Source: Pseudomonadota bacterium
Lineage (GTDB): Bacteria; Pseudomonadota; Gammaproteobacteria; Xanthomonadales; Xanthomonadaceae
Assembly (NCBI GenBank): GCA_023386795.1
Contig: JAEWJB010000050.1
Span: forward strand, 1 to 7,695
Direction of reading: 5' to 3'
Length of the DNA: 7,695 nt
The notes under the pieces were generated by a model. It was not told the DNA's origin, ran no database searches, and saw only the letters and a program-made list of their open reading frames with translations. Below, in pieces: positions 1 through 5,954 of this stretch. How positions within the stretch are numbered: position 1 is the stretch's first letter; each line of letters opens with the position of its first letter. The translations under genes and the position numbers were made by a program.

Positions 1-338
1 GCAACGATAAGGGAAGCGAAATCGGCTGCCGCTCCATCAGAAGTCATGGCATGGGCCAGGGGGTAACAGCCCGTATCAACCGGTATCAGCAGCGCCGGGG
101 CCATGGCAGGATTTATTCCTGCCTTTGCCGCCAGAGCTCCCACTCCCCCTGACAACCACCGGGCCAGCAGGGGGGACAGGCTTGTAAGCCCTGCCATTGT
201 TAAGGCCAGGGGACCCAGGGCATGGAAGCCGTTTTCAAATTCTTCCCCAAGGCCCAAACGGTTGCCTGCGATTTTATCCAGACCGCCTGCAAGCAGAAAC
301 AAGGCCATAAGAAGTACAATTCCCTTTGAAATGATCAT
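1..338 (-). CDS. eutH: EutH-family membrane transporter, N-terminal part (runs off the window)
   Basis: An open frame of 112 codons starts at ATG 338-336 and reaches base 1 without a stop, so only the N-terminal quarter to third is visible. EutH is an inner-membrane protein linked to ethanolamine uptake. Recognition rests on family features recalled from memory: a first hydrophobic segment at about residues 6-20, the GLGEEFENGF stretch at 29-38, the hydrophobic ALGPLALTMAGLTSLSPLLA run at 40-59, and a later AGINPAM...DTGCYPLAHAM block matching the EutH GA(N/D)P-M...DMGG(Y/F)-LA pattern. It follows ucpA by 3 bases. A GGGGTG at 350-345, inside the ucpA tail, lies 6 bases before the ATG and can serve as ribosome binding site. 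No eut enzyme, shell protein or regulator is visible, so the substrate may be ethanolamine or another small polar compound. The family call is fairly sure; the substrate is open. Confidence 0.85.
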   Translation of the reverse strand, partial: MIISKGIVLLMALFLLAGGLDKIAGNRLGLGEEFENGFHALGPLALTMAGLTSLSPLLARWLSGGVGALAAKAGINPAMAPALLIPVDTGCYPLAHAMTSDGAAADFASLIV

Positions 339-341
339 GAA

Positions 342-1133
342 CTACACCCCGACACTGACACTTTCCGGCAAAGTGCTTCCCCCATCAATGACCGTCTGGG
401 TGCCAGTCAGATAGCTGGATTCATCCGATGCTAAAAATGCCGCAAGTTCTCCAACCTCTATAGGAGCCGCCAGCCGTCTCATGGGGATTGCTTTTGCCAT
501 CTCTGTCAGCACAGACTCCGGATCAGTGGGATTCGACTGCTGTGCAATGCTCTCTGCCATAGGTGTACGCACATATCCAGGACATATGGCATTGACACGG
601 ATGCCGGATCCGGCAGATTCTACTGCAAGGGATTTTGTGAACCCTACCAGGGCTGCCTTTGACAGTGCATACGCTGTTTCACCAGGGTCAGCTACCATAT
701 CCCCTGTTACGGAGGACATGATGACGATCCGTCCATCCTTTCGTTCCACCATTTCCGGAAGCACGGTCTGGGTTACGTTCCATACACCCTTTATGTTGAT
801 ATCAATATGGAAATCCCGGTCTTCCTCGCTCATATCCAGGAAATTTCCCAGTCTGCATATTCCTGCATTATTCACCAGGATATCAATATCTCCCATTTGA
901 CGCTTGCCTTCTGCAACCGCAGCCTCAACTGCCTTAAGATCCCGGACATCCGCCCGTACCGCCACACAGGAAGCTCCCTCTGCCTTTAGCTCCTCTGTCA
1001 GTCTGTCTACATCATTAGAAATATCCAGAAGGATCAGCTTTGCACCATGTTTTGCAAACGCCTTTGCAATTCCCTCCCCAATGCCTCGTGAAGCACCTGT
1101 AATCAATGCGGTCTTACCTGTAAGTTTTCCCAT
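342..1133 (-). CDS. ucpA: UcpA-type NAD(H)-dependent short-chain dehydrogenase/reductase
   Basis: A classical SDR of 263 residues, cytoplasmic, predicted to interconvert an alcohol and a ketone or aldehyde; the natural substrate is unknown. Visible motifs: TGASRGIG cofactor loop at 12-19, Asp37 at the end of the second strand (favours NAD(H) over NADP(H)), NNAG at 88-91, Asn113, and the catalytic Ser141, Tyr155 and Lys159. From memory it closely resembles Escherichia coli UcpA along its whole length, including the CRLG-FLDMS, DRDFHIDINIKGVWNVT and GSTLPE-VSVG segments, and has the same length. An in-frame ATG at 1142 would add three residues but lies one base from the AAGGAGG site, so the ATG at 1133, ten bases from it and giving MGKLTGK, is preferred. 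It follows a 212-base non-coding region and precedes eutH by 3 bases, so these two probably form a transcription unit partly separate from the sugar operon. Confidence 0.95.
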   Translation of the reverse strand: MGKLTGKTALITGASRGIGEGIAKAFAKHGAKLILLDISNDVDRLTEELKAEGASCVAVRADVRDLKAVEAAVAEGKRQMGDIDILVNNAGICRLGNFLDMSEEDRDFHIDINIKGVWNVTQTVLPEMVERKDGRIVIMSSVTGDMVADPGETAYALSKAALVGFTKSLAVESAGSGIRVNAICPGYVRTPMAESIAQQSNPTDPESVLTEMAKAIPMRRLAAPIEVGELAAFLASDESSYLTGTQTVIDGGSTLPESVSVGV

Positions 1134-1143
1134 TGTTTTCATT

Positions 1144-1150
1144 CCTCCTT
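1144..1150 (-). promoter_or_regulatory. Ribosome binding site of ucpA (decides the start)
   Basis: The minus strand reads AAGGAGG here, a full Shine-Dalgarno core. It is 1 base from the ATG at 1142 but 10 bases from the ATG at 1133. The second spacing is workable and the first is not, so translation most likely begins at 1133. Confidence 0.85.
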
Positions 1151-1190
1151 ATTAATCGGATATTCGCAATCCGCGGCGCTGCTTGCTCAT

Positions 1191-1228
1191 AACCTCATAG
1201 CTGATATCCCAACTTACCTGATGAGGTT
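1191..1228 (-). other. 8-bp stem-loop in the ucpA leader
   Basis: AACCTCAT at 1191-1198 and ATGAGGTT at 1221-1228 on the plus strand form a perfect 8-bp inverted repeat around a 22-base loop. In the minus-strand transcript it lies after the T run at 1234-1229 and about 60 bases before the ucpA start. Part of its upstream arm (1218-1225) can instead pair with 1335-1342, so the two folds exclude each other. It could be a leader RNA structure or a protein-binding palindrome; nothing in the sequence decides this. Confidence 0.5.
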
Positions 1229-1347
1229 AAAAAAGCTTTAGGCTGTTGCAAAACTATGATATATGCGCTTTCTTGCAATCGTATTACTTCTTATATACAA
1301 TATCAGGCATATTCAGTTTATTTTGCAACAGCCTCTCATCAGCTTTT
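1229..1347 (-). terminator. Putative terminator after the DeoC-like gene, with a long loop
   Basis: Directly after the aldolase stop codon the minus strand reads AAAAGCT (1347-1341), which pairs over 7 bases with AGCTTTT (1237-1231); the run of six T ends at 1229. Nested inside is a perfect 14-bp stem, 1334-1321 with 1253-1240. The A tract, stem and T run resemble a rho-independent terminator. The 67-base loop is much longer than usual, and two bases separate the inner stem from the outer one on the 3' side, so efficiency is uncertain. The position between two gene groups supports the call. Confidence 0.5.
1240..1334. repeat. 95-bp AT-rich element with perfect 14-bp terminal inverted repeats (MITE-like)
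   Basis: The plus strand begins AGGCTGTTGCAAAA (1240-1253) and ends TTTTGCAACAGCCT (1321-1334), exact reverse complements around a 67-base AT-rich centre with no open frame. A third TTGCAA lies inside at 1273-1278. Size and ends fit a non-autonomous miniature transposable element, and ends of this kind occur on clostridial insertion sequences as I recall. No immediate target-site duplication can be seen: the left flank ends AAAGCTTT and the right flank starts CTCATCAG. It may equally be only the stem of a terminator. Confidence 0.55.
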
Positions 1348-2068
1348 AATCAATTGTTGACATATCAATATCGTGTCCCATTGCAATCACTTCCTCGATG
1401 ATCTTAATTGCATTGCTTAAGCCGATACCGAATCTGCATGCTCCCCTCTTATACATTCTAAGAAGTGTGTCTAAATCCCTGACTCCGCCTGCTACCTTAA
1501 TCTTTGCACGGTCGCCTACGGTTGTCTTAATCAGTTCTACGTGATGAAGGGTCGTAGGATTCTGGGAGAATCCGGTTCCTGTCTTGACATAATCTGCGCC
1601 GCCTTCGATACAAAGCTCACTGGCTTTTATGATTTCTTCATCCGTTAAGAGCATTGCTTCAATGATTACCTTTAAAGAAGTACCCTTAGTAGCTTCACGA
1701 ACTGCCTTGATATCCTCAAGTACCAGGTCATAAAGTCCTGCTTTCAGCCAGCCTACATTCATTACCATATCATTTTCCACCGGATCCAGCTTCATAAACT
1801 CATGAGCCAGGTATACTTTTGTTTCTGTGGTTTCCTGACCGGAAGGGAATGCAAGGGAGGTACCGAAAGCAGTGTTTGTTCCCTTTAACAGTTCCACCAG
1901 CTCAGGGTAATAGCATGGCCAGCAGAAGCAAGAGCCAAAATCATACTTTTTACATGCTTCTACCATGGCTTCCACATCTTTGATTGACGTATCCAATTTC
2001 AGTACACTTGGGTCCATCATGTAAGCAATATCCTTTGCTGTCAATACGTCTTTTCTTAATTCTTTCAT
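1346..2068 (-). CDS. DeoC-family (deoxyribose-phosphate aldolase-like) class I aldolase
   Basis: A 240-residue TIM-barrel aldolase, slightly longer than typical DeoC. DeoC itself splits 2-deoxyribose 5-phosphate into glyceraldehyde 3-phosphate and acetaldehyde through a lysine Schiff base. Here the Schiff-base lysine is Lys162 in VKTGTGF, the second lysine is Lys191 in KVAGGVRD, and the catalytic aspartate matches Asp100 in DMVMNVGWLKAG; KVIIEAMLLTDEE at 133-145 is also typical. The usual N-terminal DHT(L/T)L motif reads MDPSVLK (18-24), keeping Asp but losing His-Thr, and the phosphate-site region ends in GIGLS rather than GTSSG. With no deoxynucleoside genes nearby and a sugar operon upstream, it may cleave a different deoxy-sugar or hydroxy-keto compound. 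AAAGG lies 8 bases before the ATG. It follows the flavoenzyme by 99 bases and is probably the last gene of that operon. Family sure, substrate not. Confidence 0.88.
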   Translation of the reverse strand: MKELRKDVLTAKDIAYMMDPSVLKLDTSIKDVEAMVEACKKYDFGSCFCWPCYYPELVELLKGTNTAFGTSLAFPSGQETTETKVYLAHEFMKLDPVENDMVMNVGWLKAGLYDLVLEDIKAVREATKGTSLKVIIEAMLLTDEEIIKASELCIEGGADYVKTGTGFSQNPTTLHHVELIKTTVGDRAKIKVAGGVRDLDTLLRMYKRGACRFGIGLSNAIKIIEEVIAMGHDIDMSTID

Positions 2069-2116
2069 TTTCTTTGCCTTTCTTTGTATGTAAATTTTTT
2101 AGATAAACGGAATCAT

Positions 2117-2150
2117 GGATCAGCCGGATTCTTTGGGAATTCCGGGATCC
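2117..2150 (-). other. Intergenic stem-loop between the flavoenzyme and aldolase genes
   Basis: On the minus strand, GGATC pairs with GATCC, CCGGA with TCCGG and TTC with GAA around a 5-base CCAAA loop, with a 1-base and a 2-base bulge, giving 13 base pairs in 34 bases. No T run follows, so it is not a standard terminator. It could protect the 3' end of the upstream message or lower expression of the aldolase relative to the genes before it. It fills much of the only long gap inside the operon. Confidence 0.5.
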
Positions 2151-2167
2151 CATATAACTGTCAGACA

Positions 2168-3412
2168 TCAGGTATGCAGCTCTGTCAGTTTTCCCATGGT
2201 CTTTCGAATGTCCACAAACCGCTGGGTGTAAGGTTTATTAAATGCCACACAGCCCACCGGCTGCTGACGTATCATCAGCTCTTCACAGTTCATGCACTGG
2301 GTACAATACTTGATCTCATGTTCCCGGCCCTCCTTAAGCTTTAAGGGAGTAAGCGGGTCTGCAAAGGACTGGCGCCCTAAACCTACCATATCCATCATGC
2401 CGTCCTCAATGCATCTGGCTCCCATTGCAAACAGGGAGGATTTCTCCGGTTCAATGGACAGAAGCTTGTTCTTTCCTCCGCGGAAGGATGAAAAATGGGA
2501 ACCGATTACAACTGTTTCCGGCTTCAGCGCTTTCTTCATTAAATCTGAAAAATAAATATGCAGATAAGAGAAGTAAGGATCATTGGTGGCTGCTTCCATA
2601 AAGCTCATGCTGCAGTGGACGTTGCCTAAGGATTCCACAAAATAGGAGGCTCCCATTTTCTCCAGCCCCTGAATTAAATCGATGGGCTCTGTCATATCCA
2701 TCAGCGGAGAGTCCGGACCTGCGGAACCGAAGCCTCCGGGGAAGCCTTCCCACATGGACATTTTGGAACCAATCAGGAAGTTTTTATCAAAATTTACCGC
2801 TTTCTGGATCCGCTCCATGAGATCATATGCAAAAGCGGAACGCCGCTCCCAGGAGCCGCCGTATTTCCAGTCCCTGTCATTATAAGGGCGGATAATCTGG
2901 GAACCTAAGTATCCATGGCACAGCTTCATATCTACGCCGTCTGCACCCACATTCTGACAGATCTTTGATGCCAGGGCAAACTGGTCCATGATATTTTCTA
3001 CTTCTTCCTCTGTCAGGATGTCACCGCCAAGCCCGTACATCGGTTTCACACAGACCCTTCTGGAAAACTCCGGCACGCTGATCTCTCCTGAGTGGGTCAG
3101 CTGGAATACAATCAGTGCATCGGGATTTACTTCTTTCAGTCTGCGGATAAATTTTTCCAGGGCTTTTTCATTACGGGGCATGATCTCCAGCTGGGTCTTT
3201 CTGGCGCGGCTTTCATTGGTTACCGTGATCGCCTCTAAATCCACCAGGCCAAACTGGCCCTTATACAGGTTTTCATACCGTTCATAGGTCAGGTCCGTTG
3301 GATTTCCCTCTGCATCAGAATCCACGCATTCCATGGGCTGTGCGAAGAACCGGTTTTTACACTCTCTGCTGCCGATCATGACCGGCTGAAATAATGTCTC
3401 TTTGTATCCCAT
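2168..3412 (-). CDS. Old Yellow Enzyme-type NADH:flavin oxidoreductase with a cysteine cluster, no C-terminal FAD/NAD domain
   Basis: A 414-residue FMN TIM-barrel enzyme; relatives reduce activated C=C bonds or demethylate amines. Family marks are QLTHSGE (104-110), HGYL (166-169), the RPYNDRD-KYGGSWERR block (175-191) and GLGRQSFADP (344-353). The tail carries Cys370, Cys373, Cys376 and Cys388 (C-x2-C-x2-C-x11-C), which probably bind a 4Fe-4S cluster; this spacing is nearer trimethylamine dehydrogenase than the C-x2-C-x3-C-x11-C of 2,4-dienoyl-CoA reductase, as I recall both. The protein ends 26 residues after Cys388, so the dinucleotide-binding half of the usual 600-plus-residue relatives is missing and an outside electron donor is implied. 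An AAGGAGA site inside the ATPase gene's last codons lies 8 bases before the ATG, and the gap to that gene is 3 bases, indicating co-transcription. In a sugar operon it may reduce an unsaturated keto-sugar; that is inference. Confidence 0.88.
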   Translation of the reverse strand: MGYKETLFQPVMIGSRECKNRFFAQPMECVDSDAEGNPTDLTYERYENLYKGQFGLVDLEAITVTNESRARKTQLEIMPRNEKALEKFIRRLKEVNPDALIVFQLTHSGEISVPEFSRRVCVKPMYGLGGDILTEEEVENIMDQFALASKICQNVGADGVDMKLCHGYLGSQIIRPYNDRDWKYGGSWERRSAFAYDLMERIQKAVNFDKNFLIGSKMSMWEGFPGGFGSAGPDSPLMDMTEPIDLIQGLEKMGASYFVESLGNVHCSMSFMEAATNDPYFSYLHIYFSDLMKKALKPETVVIGSHFSSFRGGKNKLLSIEPEKSSLFAMGARCIEDGMMDMVGLGRQSFADPLTPLKLKEGREHEIKYCTQCMNCEELMIRQQPVGCVAFNKPYTQRFVDIRKTMGKLTELHT

Positions 3413-3415
3413 AAG

Positions 3416-4924
3416 TCAACTCTCCTTTTTCCGTTTTTCGCCGCTGGCAAGCTTCATAATATTTTCTTCCGTATAATCTTCATGAGTAATTTCCCCTGTC
3501 ACAGTCCCCTCGTGCATTACGATCATGCGGTCTGATACTGCCATGATCTCCGGCATTTCGGAAGAAATCATGATGATACTGACTCCCGCATTGGCCAGCT
3601 GGTCCATCAGTAAGTAAATTTCAAACTTTGCCCCTACATCGATTCCTCTTGTGGGTTCATCAAGGATCAATATCCTGCATTCCGATGCCAGCCATTTGGA
3701 CAGCACCACCTTTTGCTGGTTTCCTCCGGAGAGGAATTTACAGACCTTATGAATATCCGGCGCAGCAATTTTTAACTCCTTCATATACTGGTTTGCAAGC
3801 TTTACTTCTTCTTTTCCGCTTACAAAGCCTTTGGTAGAAACCCGCTTTGGGGATGCGATTGCGATATTGTCCTTAATTGTCTGGTTTAGGAAAAGCCCCT
3901 GTGCTTTCCGGTCCTCCGTGGCAAATCCCATGCCACGTTCCACCGCCTGACAGGGGTGGGTCATATGCACCGTCTGACCAAAAAGCTTCATTTCTCCGGA
4001 GCAGATTTTGTCCGCCCCGAATATGGCACGCATAACCTCCGTTCTTCCTGCGCCCACCAGGCCAGAAAATCCCAGGATCTCCCCTTTATGAAGCCGGAAG
4101 GATACATTTTGGAACCGTTCCCCGCATAAATTGCTGGTCTCAAGCACCACTTCCTCTGAATGGACCCGGCGTCTGGGCGGAAAGGTATCTTTTAGGTCCC
4201 GGCCAATCATCTTTCCGATGAGCCAGTCCTTATTTACATCCGCAATATTTGCGCAGTCCACATAAGCACCGTCCCGAAGTACCGTGATCCGGTCACAGAT
4301 TTCAAACAGCTCCTCCAGCCTGTGGGATATGTAAATCACCGTGATTCCATCCTGCTTAAGCTTTCTCACAATCTGAAACAGCACATCAATTTCTTTCTGT
4401 GTCAGACTGTCCGTAGGCTCATCCATAATAATGATTTTGGCATGATAGGATACTGCTTTTGCGATGTCGATCATCTGCTGCTGTGCAACGCTTAGGCAGC
4501 GGACCGGAGTGTGATAATCCGGGATGGTCCCGGCACTCACATAATCCAGCCATTTTTTCGCAAACTCTTCTTCCTCTTTTTTCTTTATAAAATGGTTCTT
4601 ATGAATCTCATGACCCAGCATCAGATTCTCGACCGCATTTAAATCAGGGACAAGGCTTAACTCCTGATAGATGATGGCAATTCCCTTATCAATGGCATCC
4701 TGTGGGTTATGAAAATGCATTTCTTCCCCAAAAATGCGCACAGTCCCACAATCTGCCTGGTAAACACCGGACAGAACCTTCATAAGGGTAGATTTTCCTG
4801 CACCATTTTCTCCGATGAGAGCGTGTATCTCTCCTTCCTTTACCTTTAAGTCCACATGATTTAAAGCGGTCACTTTGGAAAATGTTTTGGTCACGTCAAG
4901 CATTTCCAATGCGTATTCGCTCAT
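3416..4924 (-). CDS. Sugar ABC importer ATP-binding protein (RbsA/MglA family, two nucleotide-binding domains)
   Basis: A 502-residue fused double ATPase that powers a CUT2-type sugar importer from the cytoplasmic face. The first half has Walker A GENGAGKST (38-46), signature LSVAQQQM (144-151), Walker B IIIMDEPT (164-171) with Glu169, and the switch His201. The second half has the family-typical altered Walker A GLVGAGRT (288-295, Arg in place of Lys), signature LSGGNQQK (398-405) and DEPTRGID (422-429), with Ser-Ser in place of the switch His; second-site degeneracy is normal for RbsA and MglA. Length is normal. A GAGGTGA site precedes the ATG. It lies 34 bases after the permease gene and 3 before the flavoenzyme gene. 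The family imports ribose, galactose, xylose, arabinose, autoinducer-2 and other sugars or polyols, and the sequence does not show which. Confidence 0.95.
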   Translation of the reverse strand: MSEYALEMLDVTKTFSKVTALNHVDLKVKEGEIHALIGENGAGKSTLMKVLSGVYQADCGTVRIFGEEMHFHNPQDAIDKGIAIIYQELSLVPDLNAVENLMLGHEIHKNHFIKKKEEEEFAKKWLDYVSAGTIPDYHTPVRCLSVAQQQMIDIAKAVSYHAKIIIMDEPTDSLTQKEIDVLFQIVRKLKQDGITVIYISHRLEELFEICDRITVLRDGAYVDCANIADVNKDWLIGKMIGRDLKDTFPPRRRVHSEEVVLETSNLCGERFQNVSFRLHKGEILGFSGLVGAGRTEVMRAIFGADKICSGEMKLFGQTVHMTHPCQAVERGMGFATEDRKAQGLFLNQTIKDNIAIASPKRVSTKGFVSGKEEVKLANQYMKELKIAAPDIHKVCKFLSGGNQQKVVLSKWLASECRILILDEPTRGIDVGAKFEIYLLMDQLANAGVSIIMISSEMPEIMAVSDRMIVMHEGTVTGEITHEDYTEENIMKLASGEKRKKES

Positions 4925-4958
4925 ATGCTCACCTCTGTTTTCTCATAGCAGTCCTGCA

Positions 4959-5930
4959 TTATTTGTTTTTCTTCTGAATCAGTACCGCCACCAGTATAAT
5001 CAGACCTTTAATCACGATTTGAAGGTAAGGATTTACGCCCAAAAGATTCAGTATGTTGTTCATTACCGCCATGATCAGCACGCCTGCCAGGGTACAGATT
5101 AGGGACCCCCGTCCTCCTGACATGGAGGTTCCGCCGATGACCACCGCCGCAATGGCGTCCATATCATAGCCGGTACTGCCGTTTGGCTCTCCTACCCGGA
5201 CTCTGGCTGCCAGCATGACGCCGGCGATGGATGCGGTCAGGCCGCAAAGACCGTATGCCATAATTTTATGGAATTTCACCTTTACGCCGGAGAGTCTGGC
5301 CGCCTCCGAATTGCTGCCTATGGCATAGATATGGCGCCCGAATACCGTCTTATGAAGCAGCACCATGAAAATGATCATAAGGACCGCATACAGCACCACA
5401 GCATAGGGGATGATCCCTCCCAGGGACTTGGAACCAAAGTTGGACCAGAACTGGGAAACCGAGCCTCCCGGCGCTCCATTGGTATATATGTAATTAAGTC
5501 CCCGCAGCACCTGCCCCGTGCCAAGGGTGATGATGAAAGCCTCTACCCCCCTGCACACAATGATACTGCCGTTAATCAGGCCGATGATAAAGCCGAATAA
5601 CATCACCAGAAGCACCGGTCCTAAATAGATGCCGGTACCGCCGGCCTGCACATAGGGCTCTGACATTCTTGCCATCACACAGGCTGCAATCGCCATAATA
5701 CTGGTGACGGAAAGGTCAATTCCTCCTATGAGCAGTACCATTGTCATGCCAATGCTGACCACGCCCACAATGGATGCCTGCCGTAGGATGTTTGTAATAT
5801 TTTTAAATGTGGGAAAAATCGGTGAAATCATGCTGGCAATCAGCAGCAGGATGATCAGCGCAAGATAGGGGCCGCTGATGGGATTGTTTAATATTTTTTT
5901 CACCATTCCCGAAGCACTTTTTTGTTTCAT
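4959..5930 (-). CDS. Sugar ABC importer permease (RbsC family)
   Basis: A 323-residue polytopic inner-membrane protein, normal length for RbsC-type permeases. The N-terminus is short and basic, followed by a strong membrane segment at about 21-40 and several more through the chain. Family marks are GGIDLSV at 69-75 and the cytoplasmic coupling region AIAAVVIGGTSMSGGRG at 259-275, which contacts the ATPase. The chain ends QKKNK, a basic tail. An AAGGGGGA site lies about 10 bases before the ATG, slightly far but usable, with no better upstream start. The dehydrogenase ends 24 bases upstream and the ATPase begins 34 bases downstream. There is one permease gene, as expected for a homodimeric CUT2 importer. 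The binding protein that sets specificity is not in the window. Confidence 0.95.
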   Translation of the reverse strand: MKQKSASGMVKKILNNPISGPYLALIILLLIASMISPIFPTFKNITNILRQASIVGVVSIGMTMVLLIGGIDLSVTSIMAIAACVMARMSEPYVQAGGTGIYLGPVLLVMLFGFIIGLINGSIIVCRGVEAFIITLGTGQVLRGLNYIYTNGAPGGSVSQFWSNFGSKSLGGIIPYAVVLYAVLMIIFMVLLHKTVFGRHIYAIGSNSEAARLSGVKVKFHKIMAYGLCGLTASIAGVMLAARVRVGEPNGSTGYDMDAIAAVVIGGTSMSGGRGSLICTLAGVLIMAVMNNILNLLGVNPYLQIVIKGLIILVAVLIQKKNK

Positions 5931-5954
5931 GACTGAAATGTCCCCCTTATCGGT

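Noticed and set aside
103..414. Plus-strand open frame of 103 codons
   Set aside because: It lies opposite the eutH-like gene and the ucpA end, is rich in Pro, Arg and Ser, has no family resemblance, and the minus frame is a recognisable protein.
481..900. Plus-strand open frame of 139 codons
   Set aside because: Antisense shadow of the ucpA coding region; no domain signature.
1131..1142. Upstream ATG at 1142 as the ucpA start
   Set aside because: It is one base from the AAGGAGG core, too close for initiation; the ATG at 1133 has good spacing and gives the known family length.
1240..1320. Promoter for ucpA around TATATA within the AT-rich loop
   Set aside because: With a 17-base spacer the -35 position matches the consensus at only about three of six bases, and other pairings are no better; a promoter may exist but I cannot place it.
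1240..1334. Full insertion sequence
   Set aside because: Only 95 bases, with no transposase frame and no visible target duplication; at most a miniature element.
1346..2068. Deoxynucleoside salvage gene deoC proper
   Set aside because: No deoA, deoB, cdd or nucleoside transporter is visible and two substrate-site motifs differ, so the gene symbol was withheld.
1950..2168. Minus-strand 72-codon frame overlapping the aldolase start and its upstream spacer
   Set aside because: It runs out of frame through conserved aldolase residues, has no similarity I recognise, and includes the spacer hairpin.
5268..5600. Plus-strand 110-codon frame opposite the permease
   Set aside because: Complement of conserved permease codons; charged, low-complexity product without motifs.
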